Below are positions 45,492 through 54,248 of a DNA stretch of 64,000 nt, one piece after another. The translations under genes and the position numbers were made by a program. Origin of the DNA: Xanthobacteraceae bacterium (GTDB lineage: Bacteria > Pseudomonadota > Alphaproteobacteria > Rhizobiales > Xanthobacteraceae). Within the stretch, counting starts at the first letter, position 1, and each line of letters starts with the position of its first letter. Location: contig JAIENY010000016.1 of the NCBI GenBank assembly GCA_019750915.1, positions 1 to 64,000 of the forward strand. Direction: 5' to 3'. The notes below the pieces were generated by a model. That model saw only the letters and a program-made list of their open reading frames with translations, had not been told where the DNA came from and ran no database searches.

Positions 45492-46414
45492 CGTCAATGC
45501 AGGACACTGGTCTGCCGAATTATCTGGAACAGTCGGACGAGGTCCGTGCGCGCTTCGACCGCCTCAAACAACGCGAAGTCGCGCTTCAGGTCCAGGGACT
45601 CGGGAAAACCTTCAAGGCCGCCGATGGGACGCAAACTGTCGCTCTGCGAAATATCGATGTCGTGACACATCGCCGCGAATTCCTGTGCGTGGTCGGACCT
45701 TCGGGATGCGGCAAGTCCACATTCGTCCGGATTCTGGCAGGCCTTGAGACCAAGACAGCCGGACTGGTGAGCGTGTGCGGTGTTCCGGTGTCCGGCCCAG
45801 GCGCGGACCGGGGCATGGTGTTTCAAGGCTACACGCTCTTCCCATGGCTGACCGTCGTCAAAAACATCGCGTTTGGGCTTGAGGAGAATGGTCAGTCCCG
45901 CTCGGAGGCCAGGCGCGAGGCCTCGCAGTGGCTCTCGCTGGTCGGTCTTGAAAAATTTGTCGACGCATATCCGCATCAGCTGTCGGGCGGCATGAAGCAG
46001 CGTGTCGCGATCGCGCGTGCTCTGGCGATGCGCCCGCGCGTTCTTCTGATGGATGAGCCGTTTTCGGCGCTCGACGCGCAGTCTCGGGGCCGGATGCAGG
46101 CCTACCTGCTCGAAATCTGGCGCAAGATCGACATCACGATCGTATTCATCACGCACGATCTTGACGAGGCGGTTTTTCTCGCTGATCGGATCCTCGTGCT
46201 CAAGGCGCATCCCGGCGAAGTAGAGGAATTGATCGAAGTACCGGTGCCGCGCCCGCGGCGGCCCACGCAGATGATCGATCCGGTTTTCCAGGCGACCCGC
46301 GCAAGGCTCGATGCGCTGATTCATCCCGCTGAAAACGAGCTGGATGAGGTTGTCGATATTCCGGCCAATGACATCGTGACCCGTATGACGGTGGTCGGGG
46401 ACGAAGTCGAATGA
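45488..46414 (+). CDS. ABC transporter ATP-binding protein (NitT/TauT type)
   Basis: A 308-residue ATPase with Walker A VVGPSGCGKSTF, signature HQLSGGMKQRVAIARAL, Walker B VLLMDEPFSALD and H-loop VFITHDLDEAV. An N-terminal stretch of about 30 residues and a C-terminal extension of about 50 residues exceed the usual core. ATG 45488 overlaps the permease stop, and the stop overlaps the creatininase-like start, so the operon is tightly coupled. Confidence 0.93.
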   Translation: MTSMQDTGLPNYLEQSDEVRARFDRLKQREVALQVQGLGKTFKAADGTQTVALRNIDVVTHRREFLCVVGPSGCGKSTFVRILAGLETKTAGLVSVCGVPVSGPGADRGMVFQGYTLFPWLTVVKNIAFGLEENGQSRSEARREASQWLSLVGLEKFVDAYPHQLSGGMKQRVAIARALAMRPRVLLMDEPFSALDAQSRGRMQAYLLEIWRKIDITIVFITHDLDEAVFLADRILVLKAHPGEVEELIEVPVPRPRRPTQMIDPVFQATRARLDALIHPAENELDEVVDIPANDIVTRMTVVGDEVE

Positions 46415-47202
46415 GCACGAACGCCGGCGTGATGTGGTCCGAGCGGACCTGGGAAGAGATTCCGGCGGATTTGGGTGCTGTCGCACGGGCTGCGATCCTT
46501 CCTGTCGGTGCGACCGAGCAGCATGGCCCGCATCTGGGATGCGGAATGGATTTCGTTCTGGCCGATCTGCTGACGCGCGAAGTTTCGAAACATGTTGGGG
46601 TGCCGGTGTTGCCGGTGCTTCCCTATGGATGCTCACTCGGACACAGCAGGCGTTGGCCTGGAACGATCGCGCTGGACCCTGTGCTGCTGACGACATTGTG
46701 CAGCCAGATCGGAACTCAGGCCTACGCGTCCGGCGTGCGGCGACTGTTCATCATCAACAGTCATGTCACCAACGCCGCGCCGCTGCGGTGTGCCCTCGAA
46801 AATCTCCGCGCCACGCATGACGACATGATGGTGGCGCTTATCAACACTGCGCATGTCAGCGAGCGTGTTCGCAAGGCGCACTTTCAGGATGCCGAGGACT
46901 GGCATGCCAATCGCGCAGAAACCGCGCTGATGCAGGCTGTGGCGCCATCGCTCGTTCGGGAGAAACGCATTGCAGATGCCGATGACGAGGATCGCACGCA
47001 AGGATTGGTTTTTTCGCACCCGGTCAACCGCACAAGTCTCAACGGTGTGACGGGGCAACCGTCGGCCGCGACAAAGGCGGAAGGCGAGGAACTCTTCCGT
47101 TGGATGGTGGAGGATCTCGCCGCTCTCATTTGCAGGGGGCTTTCGGAGGAGCCCCCGCTTCAACACTCCTACAATGAATCAGCCTTCGCTAACGGATCAT
47201 AA
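46411..47202 (+). CDS. Creatininase-family amidohydrolase, variant metal site
   Basis: A 263-residue protein with the creatininase start ILPVGATEQHGPHLGCGMD (Glu, His and Asp metal ligands). The usual NGHGGN motif is replaced by INSHVTNAAPL, keeping the His but losing the glycines, and the distal Glu is in HANRAETALM. Creatininase relatives open C-N bonds in cyclic guanidino or amide compounds, which suits a guanidine region. Activity here is unproven. It is translationally coupled to the ABC ATPase. Confidence 0.85.
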   Translation: MSTNAGVMWSERTWEEIPADLGAVARAAILPVGATEQHGPHLGCGMDFVLADLLTREVSKHVGVPVLPVLPYGCSLGHSRRWPGTIALDPVLLTTLCSQIGTQAYASGVRRLFIINSHVTNAAPLRCALENLRATHDDMMVALINTAHVSERVRKAHFQDAEDWHANRAETALMQAVAPSLVREKRIADADDEDRTQGLVFSHPVNRTSLNGVTGQPSAATKAEGEELFRWMVEDLAALICRGLSEEPPLQHSYNESAFANGS

Positions 47203-47205
47203 ACA

Positions 47206-48576
47206 ATGGGTCACGCTAACGTCGAACCGAAAATCCAGGCGCTTCAGGATGAGCTGCGCGGGAAGGGCGTGAAATATATCATCGGGGCGTACGTCGACAT
47301 TCACGGCGCGCAGAAGGGCAAGGTCGTGCCGATCGACCACCTGCCCCAGATGGCGAAGGGCTCGGAGCTGTATACCGGCTATGCGGTCGACGGCCTCGGC
47401 CAGGAGCCCAACGAGGATGAGTTCGCATCGATTCCGGACCTGTCCCACGTTATTCAGTTGCCCTGGGAGCCGAAGCTGGCGTGGACACCGGCGGACATCG
47501 CTTTCAAGGGGCAGCCATATCCGCTGTCTACCCGCGTCGCGCTGAAAAACGCGCTGAAGCAGGCCGAGGCGATGGGCTTCGGATTCAACCTCGGTATCGA
47601 ATGTGAGATATTTCTTCTGAAAAAGGCGGAGGACGGCTCGCTGCAGATCCCGGTTGCTGACGACAACCTGCTGAAGCCCTGTTACGACGTGCGCGGCTTC
47701 GTCGACAATTTCAGCTGGCTGGACAAGGTCGCAACCACCATCAACCATCTTGGATGGGACCTCTACTCGTTCGATCACGAAGACGCCAACGGGCAGTTCG
47801 AGTTCGACTTCCAGTACAGCGACGCCCTGACGATGTGCGATCGCCTGACGTTCTTCCGGTTCATGGCCAAGCATTATGCCGCCGAAGAAAACCTGCTTGC
47901 GACGATGATGCCGAAGCCGTTCGCAAACCGCACGGGTAACGGCGCACACTTCAACATGTCGTTGTCCGACATCGCCAGCGGGAAGAACATATTCGCGTGC
48001 GATCCGAAAGATGATCCGCGCGGTCTTGGTCTGACCGAAACCGGATATCATTTCATCGGCGGGGTGTTGCGGCACGGCCGCGCACTGTGCGCTGTCTTCG
48101 CGCCGACCGTAAACAGCTACAAGCGTCTTGTCAGGCAGGGCGCGATGGCTGGATTTTCATGGGCGCCGGTCTTCAATTCCTACGGCTCGAACAACCGGAC
48201 CAACTCGATACGCGTCCCGATGGGAGGCGGCCGGTGTGAAAGCCGCAACGCGGATGGCTCGGTGAATCCGTATCTCGCGGCTGCACTGGTGCTGGCGGCG
48301 GGTCTTGAAGGCGTCCGGGAGAAAATCGATCCGGGTCACCCAAACGAAGACAATCTCTACGACCTGACCGACGCACAGCGCAGCGCACGAGGAATCGAGT
48401 TTCTGCCGCAAAACCTGCAGGAAGCGGTCGAGGCTTTCGCGCAGGATTCGCTAGTCGAAAAAACATTGGGCAAGGCGCTGAAGGACGAGTTCGTTCGCTA
48501 CAAGACAGCGGAATGGAACGAGTATCACCTGACGGTCAGCGCCTGGGAGACGGCGCGCTACAGCCATATGTTCTGA
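47206..48576 (+). CDS. glnT: Type III-like glutamine synthetase (GlnT)
   Basis: A 456-residue member of the glutamine synthetase superfamily with catalytic-domain features [36 protein letters not shown] and [10 protein letters not shown]. It matches the GlnT group of rhizobia. It may make glutamine from released ammonia, or gamma-glutamylate an amine, as related enzymes do. Starting 3 bases after the creatininase-like gene, it is the last gene of the operon and is followed by a strong terminator. Confidence 0.9.
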   Translation: MGHANVEPKIQALQDELRGKGVKYIIGAYVDIHGAQKGKVVPIDHLPQMAKGSELYTGYAVDGLGQEPNEDEFASIPDLSHVIQLPWEPKLAWTPADIAFKGQPYPLSTRVALKNALKQAEAMGFGFNLGIECEIFLLKKAEDGSLQIPVADDNLLKPCYDVRGFVDNFSWLDKVATTINHLGWDLYSFDHEDANGQFEFDFQYSDALTMCDRLTFFRFMAKHYAAEENLLATMMPKPFANRTGNGAHFNMSLSDIASGKNIFACDPKDDPRGLGLTETGYHFIGGVLRHGRALCAVFAPTVNSYKRLVRQGAMAGFSWAPVFNSYGSNNRTNSIRVPMGGGRCESRNADGSVNPYLAAALVLAAGLEGVREKIDPGHPNEDNLYDLTDAQRSARGIEFLPQNLQEAVEAFAQDSLVEKTLGKALKDEFVRYKTAEWNEYHLTVSAWETARYSHMF

Positions 48577-48607
48577 GCGCGGGATAAAGTAAGGACGCTG
48601 AAGATCG

Positions 48608-48641
48608 CGCAGCCACTGACCGGTCAGGGCTGCGTTTTTTT
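48608..48641 (+). terminator. Strong intrinsic terminator after glnT
   Basis: CGCAGCC (48608-48614) pairs with GGCTGCG (48628-48634). Between them CTGACCGGTCAG extends the stem almost continuously. Seven T follow (48635-48641). It lies at the convergent end with the carboxylase gene. Confidence 0.88.
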
Positions 48642-48642
48642 G

Positions 48643-51600
48643 TTACGCGCCTTCTTTGATGATTGCGACAACATCACCCGCACGCAGCGTCTGACCCGGC
48701 TTGACGCGAAGGGCGGTCACGCGGCCTCCGCTCGGCGCCATAACGCTGATTTCCATTTTCATCGATTCAATCACGGCGATAGTGTCTCCCGGCGCGACAT
48801 TCGCACCTTCCTCGACGACAACCTTCCAGACGTTTCCCGGAACTTCCGAGAATGCTCCGGTATGTCCGTCGGGGATGTCCTGGGCAATGGCCGGCCCGCC
48901 GAGGTCGGCGGGCGCGTCGTCGAGCTTCATGTCCTTCCAGCGCTGGCGCTCGGCTTCGAAGGCGGCCTGCTGCCTTGTCTTGAAAGCGAGAATTGAGTCG
49001 CGATCGTGCTCCTGTTGCCGCGCATGGTCAGCATGGGAGAACACGCCGTCTTCGATTCGGATGTCGTATTGTCCGTGCGGAAACGCAGCGCGCGCATCCA
49101 GCAATTCCTCGGCGCTCACCGGGAAGAAACGAATCTTGTCGAAGAAGCGCAGCAGCCAAGGATGACCCGGCTCGAAGACCGGCGTGGTGCGCCATGTATT
49201 CCACATCTGAATCGTGCGGCCGAACAATTGATAGCCGCCGGGACCCTCCATCCCATAGATGCACATGTATGCGCCGCCGATGCCGACAGCGTTTTCGGGC
49301 GTCCATGTCCGGGCAGGATTGTACTTCGTCGTCACCAGGCGATGACGTGAATCGATCGGCGTTGCCACCGGCGCGCCCAGATAGACATCACCAAGGCCGA
49401 GCACGAGGTAATTGGCATCGAACACGATGCGACGAACGTCGTTCTCGCTGTCGAGGCCGTTGATCCGCCGAATGAATTCGATATTCGAAGGACACCACGG
49501 GGCGTCCGGGCGTACCAGCTCCTGGTACTTCTGCATCGCCAGTACCGCTTGCGGATCGTTCCACGACAGCGGCAGATGCACGGTACGGCTCGGCACTTTC
49601 ATCGCATCGACCGGCGGTAGTCCGCGTTCAAGGTCGCGCAGAGCGTCGAGCAGTTTCTGCCGCGACAGCACCGTGCTGTCGTAATGGACCTGCAGCGAAC
49701 GGATGCCCGGCGTGAGATCGATCAGGCCGGACAGCCCGGCGTCCTTGACGGCCTGCGTCAGCACGTGCACGCGCAACCGCAGCGCGATATCGAGCTCCAT
49801 CGGGCCGTATTCGATCAAAAGGTTATCGTCGCCGGCGCGGCGATACACCACGGGGATCGGCCCCTCATCATTGCGGCCGACAATGGCAGCACCGAGGTCC
49901 GGCGCCGTCATCACGGTGGGGCCGGCGAGCGGATCGCCGCGTTTCACAGGAAAGAAGCGGACTTTGTCACCCGGCTTCAACTGGCCAATCTTCCAGAGTT
50001 CGTTCCGTGCCACCACCGCCGGGCACACAAAGCCGCCAAGGCTCGGTCCGTCGGGACCGAGGATGATCGGCATATCGCCGGTGAAATCGATCGCGCCGAT
50101 CGCGTAGGCGTTGTCGTGGATGTTCGAAGGGTGAAGCCCCGCTTCACCGCCGTCCGGCCGCGCCCATTTCGGCTTTGGACCGATCAGCCGCACTCCGGTG
50201 CGGGCGCTGTTGAAGTGAACCTCGTATTCGGCGGAGAACAGCGTTTCGATATCGCTGTCGAGGAAAAAATCCGGTGCGCCGTGCGGGCCATAGACGACGC
50301 CAAGCTGCCATTCACGTGTCAGCGAGGGCGTATCGTCGAACGGAAGCGCGCGCGGCGGTTTCAGGTCCTGTGTTTCCGGTCCGATATGCAGCACGTCGCC
50401 CACCTTGAGCGCGCCGGTCGAATGGCCTCCGAACATTCCGAGCGTGAACACCGCGCGCGAGCCCAGTACTTCGGGCACCTCGAAGCCGCCGCGTACTGCT
50501 AAGTATGTGCGCTGACCCGGCCCCTCGATGCTGCCGATGGCGAGCGTCTGACCTGGCCGAACTCTGATCGGCGCGTTGTTGGGGACCTTGGCGCCGTTGA
50601 GTGTGGTCTTCATACGCGCGCCCACGAGCCCCACCAACACCTCGGTGTTGAAGCGCAGGGTCGGGCCATTGACGGTGAGTTCGAGCGCCGTTGTTGTCGG
50701 CGGGTTGCCGACAACCTCGTTGGCCAGCCGGAAAGACAACTCATCCATCGGTCCGCTTGGCGGCACACCGACATGCCAAAGATGCAGCCGTCCAGGAAGC
50801 TCCTGCACGCCGCTCTGTGCGCCCGGAGCGATCACGTCGATGGTGCGCGGCTGGTAGGCGAAACTTCCAAGAACGTTGGTTGCGACCCGGCCGCTCTTAA
50901 AGACATCCGAGGCCGCAATGGCGCGCAGGTAATCGAGATTTGTTTCGATACCGGCGATCGTGGTCTCGCCAAGCGCCTCGGTGAGCTTGGCAATGGCCCC
51001 TTCGCGCGTGTCAGCCGCAACGATCACCTTGGCCAGCATCGGATCATAAAACGGCGTGACCTCGACGCCGGTTTCGATCCACCCGTCGATACGTGCGTCG
51101 GGCGAGAATTTAACGTGGGTCAGGCGCCCGGCGCTCGGGCGAAATCCGGCATTCGGATTTTCCGCATAGACGCGCACCTCGATGGCCGCGCCGTGAGGCT
51201 TGAGCGACTTTGCCTGCGACAGCACGTCTTCGCCGGCGGCCTGCCGGACCATCCATTCGACAAGGTCAACGCCAAACACGGCTTCCGTGACCGGATGCTC
51301 GACTTGAAGACGGGTATTGACCTCGAGGAAATAAAAATCCTGGCGCTCGACGTCGTAGATGAATTCAACCGTTCCAGCGGATTCGTAAGAAACGCTGCGG
51401 CCAAGCGTGACGGCGGCATCGTGTAGCCGCCGACGGATATCGTCGGAGAGGCCCGGCGCGGGCGTTTCCTCGAACACCTTCTGGTTGCGCCGTTGCAGCG
51501 AACAGTCGCGCTCGCCGAGGGCCGCCACCTCGCCCTTGCCGTCTCCGAAGATCTGAACCTCGATGTGACGCGCTTCGGCGACAAACCGCTCCAGATAAAC

Positions 51601-52185
51601 TCGTGCATCGCCGAAGCTGGCGCGCGCGGTGCGCTGCACAGTTTCGAATCGTTCGCGCAGCGTCGCAATGTCGTGGCAAAGTTGCATGCCGATGCCGCCC
51701 CCGCCCGCCGTGCTTTTCAGCATTACCGGGAAGCCGATGCGCGCGGCTTCGCTGGTGGCCTCCTCAGCGGTGTCGATCAGTCTGGAACCCGGCAGCAGAG
51801 GTACGTTGCTCGCCTGCGCAAGTTCGCGCGCCTTGTGTTTCAAGCCAAATGCATCGAGGTGTTCTGGCCGCGGCCCGATGAAGACGATGCCATGCTGGGC
51901 CAGCCGTTCGGCAAAGCCGCGGTTCTCCGACAGAAAGCCGTAACCCGGATGCACCGCTTGCGCGCCGGTCTTCAGGGCTGCGTCGATGATCGCATCGACG
52001 TTGAGATAACTGTCGCTTGCAGGCGCGGGGCCGACACGCACCGCCTCGTCGGCGCCGAGCACCGATGGAGAAAACCGGTCGGCGTCCGAATAAACTGCGA
52101 CCGATTTGATGCCCATCCGGCGCAATGTTCTGCCGATCCGCCCGGCGATCTCGCCGCGGTTGGCTATCAGGACCTTGCTGAACAT
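48643..52185 (-). CDS. Guanidine carboxylase (urea carboxylase-like biotin enzyme)
   Basis: A 1180-residue biotin-dependent carboxylase with biotin carboxylase at residues about 1-450 (MFSKVLIANRGEIAGRIGRTL, STAGGGGIGMQL). The carboxyltransferase domains of the KipA/KipI type lie at about 470-1000, and a biotinyl domain with AVIESMKMEISVM lies at the C-terminus. Such proteins were long called urea carboxylase. Those under guanidine-I riboswitches together with two DUF1989 proteins carboxylate guanidine, which is the preferred call here. It is the last gene of the riboswitch operon. Confidence 0.88.
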   Translation of the reverse strand: MFSKVLIANRGEIAGRIGRTLRRMGIKSVAVYSDADRFSPSVLGADEAVRVGPAPASDSYLNVDAIIDAALKTGAQAVHPGYGFLSENRGFAERLAQHGIVFIGPRPEHLDAFGLKHKARELAQASNVPLLPGSRLIDTAEEATSEAARIGFPVMLKSTAGGGGIGMQLCHDIATLRERFETVQRTARASFGDARVYLERFVAEARHIEVQIFGDGKGEVAALGERDCSLQRRNQKVFEETPAPGLSDDIRRRLHDAAVTLGRSVSYESAGTVEFIYDVERQDFYFLEVNTRLQVEHPVTEAVFGVDLVEWMVRQAAGEDVLSQAKSLKPHGAAIEVRVYAENPNAGFRPSAGRLTHVKFSPDARIDGWIETGVEVTPFYDPMLAKVIVAADTREGAIAKLTEALGETTIAGIETNLDYLRAIAASDVFKSGRVATNVLGSFAYQPRTIDVIAPGAQSGVQELPGRLHLWHVGVPPSGPMDELSFRLANEVVGNPPTTTALELTVNGPTLRFNTEVLVGLVGARMKTTLNGAKVPNNAPIRVRPGQTLAIGSIEGPGQRTYLAVRGGFEVPEVLGSRAVFTLGMFGGHSTGALKVGDVLHIGPETQDLKPPRALPFDDTPSLTREWQLGVVYGPHGAPDFFLDSDIETLFSAEYEVHFNSARTGVRLIGPKPKWARPDGGEAGLHPSNIHDNAYAIGAIDFTGDMPIILGPDGPSLGGFVCPAVVARNELWKIGQLKPGDKVRFFPVKRGDPLAGPTVMTAPDLGAAIVGRNDEGPIPVVYRRAGDDNLLIEYGPMELDIALRLRVHVLTQAVKDAGLSGLIDLTPGIRSLQVHYDSTVLSRQKLLDALRDLERGLPPVDAMKVPSRTVHLPLSWNDPQAVLAMQKYQELVRPDAPWCPSNIEFIRRINGLDSENDVRRIVFDANYLVLGLGDVYLGAPVATPIDSRHRLVTTKYNPARTWTPENAVGIGGAYMCIYGMEGPGGYQLFGRTIQMWNTWRTTPVFEPGHPWLLRFFDKIRFFPVSAEELLDARAAFPHGQYDIRIEDGVFSHADHARQQEHDRDSILAFKTRQQAAFEAERQRWKDMKLDDAPADLGGPAIAQDIPDGHTGAFSEVPGNVWKVVVEEGANVAPGDTIAVIESMKMEISVMAPSGGRVTALRVKPGQTLRAGDVVAIIKEGA

Positions 52186-52188
52186 CTC

Positions 52189-52830
52189 CTAGTCCCTTTG
52201 CGACTCGTAGATCGTCACCTGAATAGGTGTCGGAAAAAATCCGTTACAGGGATTGTTGATCTGCGGACAGTTCGAGATCAGGCAGAGCACGTCCATTTCG
52301 GCAACCATCTCAATGGTGTCGCCGGGCTTCGAGACGCCGTCGACGACCGTGAAATTTCCGGACGGATCGATCGGCACGTTCATGAAGAAGTTGAGATTTG
52401 GCACGATGTCGCGTTTCGACATGCCGTACTTCATCGCCTCCATCACAAAATTCTCCCGGCATGCGTGCTGGTACCTGGTCTCGTGGCCGAACCGCACCGT
52501 GTTGCTCTCGCACGAGCAGGCGCCGGCGGATGTGTCATGCAGGCCGCAACTGTCGGCGGTGACACGAAGCATCACGCGCCCCTCATTGGACATGATCCGG
52601 GTGCCGAGGCCGATATAGGCCGAACCCTGCGCGCACAAGGTATCCTGCCCGCTGTAACGCTCCTGATAGTCGTCGGCGCGATAGAACAGGGTATCCACGG
52701 CCTGCTGGCCGTGGGTGTCGACGATGCGCAGCGTCTGACCTTTGCGGATGATCGCCGACCATGGCTTGCGCGCGGGGATCTCGGTGTCGAGCACGATGCG
52801 AGATCCTGCGGGAATGGCGTGGACCGTCAT
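52189..52830 (-). CDS. DUF1989 protein, carboxyguanidine deiminase subunit (CgdA/CgdB type)
   Basis: A 213-residue DUF1989 protein (MTVHAIPAGSRIVLDTEIPA; TCGLHD-like Cys region in TADSCGLHDTSAGACSCES; LISNCPQINNPCNG near the end). It was formerly called urea carboxylase-associated protein. Paired DUF1989 proteins next to guanidine carboxylase form carboxyguanidine deiminase, which releases ammonia and yields allophanate. Which subunit this is cannot be told. It overlaps the upstream partner by 4 bases and lies 3 bases before the carboxylase. ATG 52830 is preferred over the ATG at 52848. Confidence 0.85.
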   Translation of the reverse strand: MTVHAIPAGSRIVLDTEIPARKPWSAIIRKGQTLRIVDTHGQQAVDTLFYRADDYQERYSGQDTLCAQGSAYIGLGTRIMSNEGRVMLRVTADSCGLHDTSAGACSCESNTVRFGHETRYQHACRENFVMEAMKYGMSKRDIVPNLNFFMNVPIDPSGNFTVVDGVSKPGDTIEMVAEMDVLCLISNCPQINNPCNGFFPTPIQVTIYESQRD

Positions 52831-53672
52831 TGCGCAGCTTCCTTCCATGCGCGTCCGTAATAGGCCGCGTTGTTCTCGAACGCGCGTTTCGATTCGGCGC
52901 TTGCGGTACGGCAGAGGTCGTCAGCGGCGGGGGCGGGACAGCGATAGCGTATCGCCTTGACGCTTTCCTCTGCATAGTCAGGCGCGGGATCAAGCGGGTG
53001 AGGGCAGTTCGACAGCGCCACCAGAAGATCCATTTCGGCGCGAAGGTCGACGAAATCGCCTTTATGCCTCTTCTCAGAACGCCAGAAGAACTTGCCCTGT
53101 CCGTCGATAGAGGTCGGCGCGAAAAAAGTGACGCAGGGGTTCACATCGCGGCGGTCGAGGCCCAGCTTGCCGGCCGCGAGAATGAAATTGTCGCGCGTGT
53201 TGCGAAAATTGCCTTGGCCATACCTGATCTCGTTGGTCGCGGCGGTCGAGCCGCCGACCACAGCGTCATGGGCAAAGCTGGTGTCTTCCGTAATACTGAG
53301 CAGCGCGCGGCCCATGTCCGACAACAGCACGCGGCCTTTCTGCAGGCGAGCCGCCCATTGTACTTTGATCGTGTCGGCGTGGTTGAGGCGCTCGCTCGGA
53401 TCGGCGCTGTTCCATGCCAGCAGGCTGACAGCTGATTTGCCGCTGGAATTGATAATACGAAGCGTGTCGCCACGCTCGAGCCTTGTCGTCCAGTACCAGC
53501 CGCCCGGAATGATTTCGCGCCGGATGATCGATTGTGCAGCGATCGGCGCACCATCCCGTGCGGTCGGCGGCGGCAGGGCGCGGGGGGCCTGATCCTGACC
53601 GGCAGCCTTGAGTTCATTGTATCTATTGGTATGAGCCGCGATCTCGGCCTTTTCGTCTTCTGTGAGGATCAT
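52827..53672 (-). CDS. DUF1989 protein, second carboxyguanidine deiminase subunit
   Basis: A 281-residue DUF1989 protein and partner of the previous one, with IIPGGWYWTTRLERGDTLRI, LLSDMGRALLSITEDTS and ALSNCPHPLDPAPDY. It has no signal peptide, so it is cytoplasmic. It is the first coding gene after the guanidine riboswitch, about 230 bases downstream of the terminator, and overlaps the next gene by 4 bases. The long leader between terminator and start has no convincing gene. Confidence 0.86.
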   Translation of the reverse strand: MILTEDEKAEIAAHTNRYNELKAAGQDQAPRALPPPTARDGAPIAAQSIIRREIIPGGWYWTTRLERGDTLRIINSSGKSAVSLLAWNSADPSERLNHADTIKVQWAARLQKGRVLLSDMGRALLSITEDTSFAHDAVVGGSTAATNEIRYGQGNFRNTRDNFILAAGKLGLDRRDVNPCVTFFAPTSIDGQGKFFWRSEKRHKGDFVDLRAEMDLLVALSNCPHPLDPAPDYAEESVKAIRYRCPAPAADDLCRTASAESKRAFENNAAYYGRAWKEAAQ

Positions 53673-53906
53673 GGTTTGTCCTTTGACAAATGCTCGGGTC
53701 GTCCCGGCTCATGCTCCCGTGGCGGCGGGGTCGTCCCCGCCGGAGCAACAATTATGGTGTCAGGGCTGGCTGCCGTCCTGAAGCGCGCGGATCGTGCCGT
53801 GCGCGGCCGAGCGCTGAAGCGGTTGCCGCACCCGCAATAAAAACCCGGGATGAGATTTCGAGTTGGTATGAGATTCCATAACGACGATCCCTCTTGCCAC
53901 AATCAC

Positions 53907-53945
53907 AAAAAGGGATCGGCTGACGACCATCGCTGCCAATCCCTT
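53907..53945 (-). terminator. Riboswitch-controlled intrinsic terminator
   Basis: On the minus strand AAGGGAT (53945-53939) pairs with ATCCCTT (53916-53910), extended by a GGC/GCC segment after one mismatch, and T5 follows (53911-53907). It comes immediately after the guanidine-I aptamer. Read-through when guanidine is bound would switch the operon on. Confidence 0.85.
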
Positions 53946-53952
53946 GGCTTCA

Positions 53953-54062
53953 CGAGGTCTCCCGGGCTTTTGTCCCGCCGTGCACCCGCGGAATTTGTCT
54001 GCCGCGGGCGGCTGCTCTCGGACCAGCGCCTTGCGATCTGCAAGGCCGGAACCCTAGCGGCC
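53953..54062 (-). ncRNA. Guanidine-I (ykkC) riboswitch aptamer
   Basis: On the minus strand the conserved blocks appear in order: CTAGGGTTCCG (54057-54047), GGTCCGAGAG (54024-54015), then ACGGCGGGACAAAAGC and CCGGGAGACCTC (53981-53954). These are hallmarks of the ykkC guanidine-I class. A terminator follows. The downstream guanidine carboxylase and deiminase genes are the ones this class controls, and the promoter should lie between 54062 and the MBL gene at 54249. Confidence 0.93.
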
Positions 54063-54248
54063 AACTCAAATTCATTTGAAGCACAAAATATGCCGCGAGG
54101 GAATGAGCGAGTTTCAAAAGAATTTCAGGACAGCGGGCGTGAGAAAATCGAAAAAGCCGCCCGTCCATTCGGCACATTGCACAAGAGGCGTCCATTCGAC
54201 GATGGAAATTCGTCTGCAGGGGAAACGGCCCGGAAAGCGCAATCTCAA

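Noticed and set aside
48643-52185. Urea carboxylase acting on urea
   Set aside because: The upstream guanidine-I riboswitch and the two DUF1989 genes point to guanidine. Urea activity remains possible as a side reaction.
51493-52860. 455-codon plus-strand frame opposite the guanidine carboxylase
   Set aside because: It is antisense to well-conserved carboxylase motifs, a usual result of high-GC codon use; no domain is visible.
53669-53902. 77-codon minus-strand frame in the riboswitch leader
   Set aside because: It overlaps the start of the DUF1989 gene, is rich in Arg, Pro and Ser, and has no clear ribosome-binding site or homology I recognise. Kept only as an open question in the findings.
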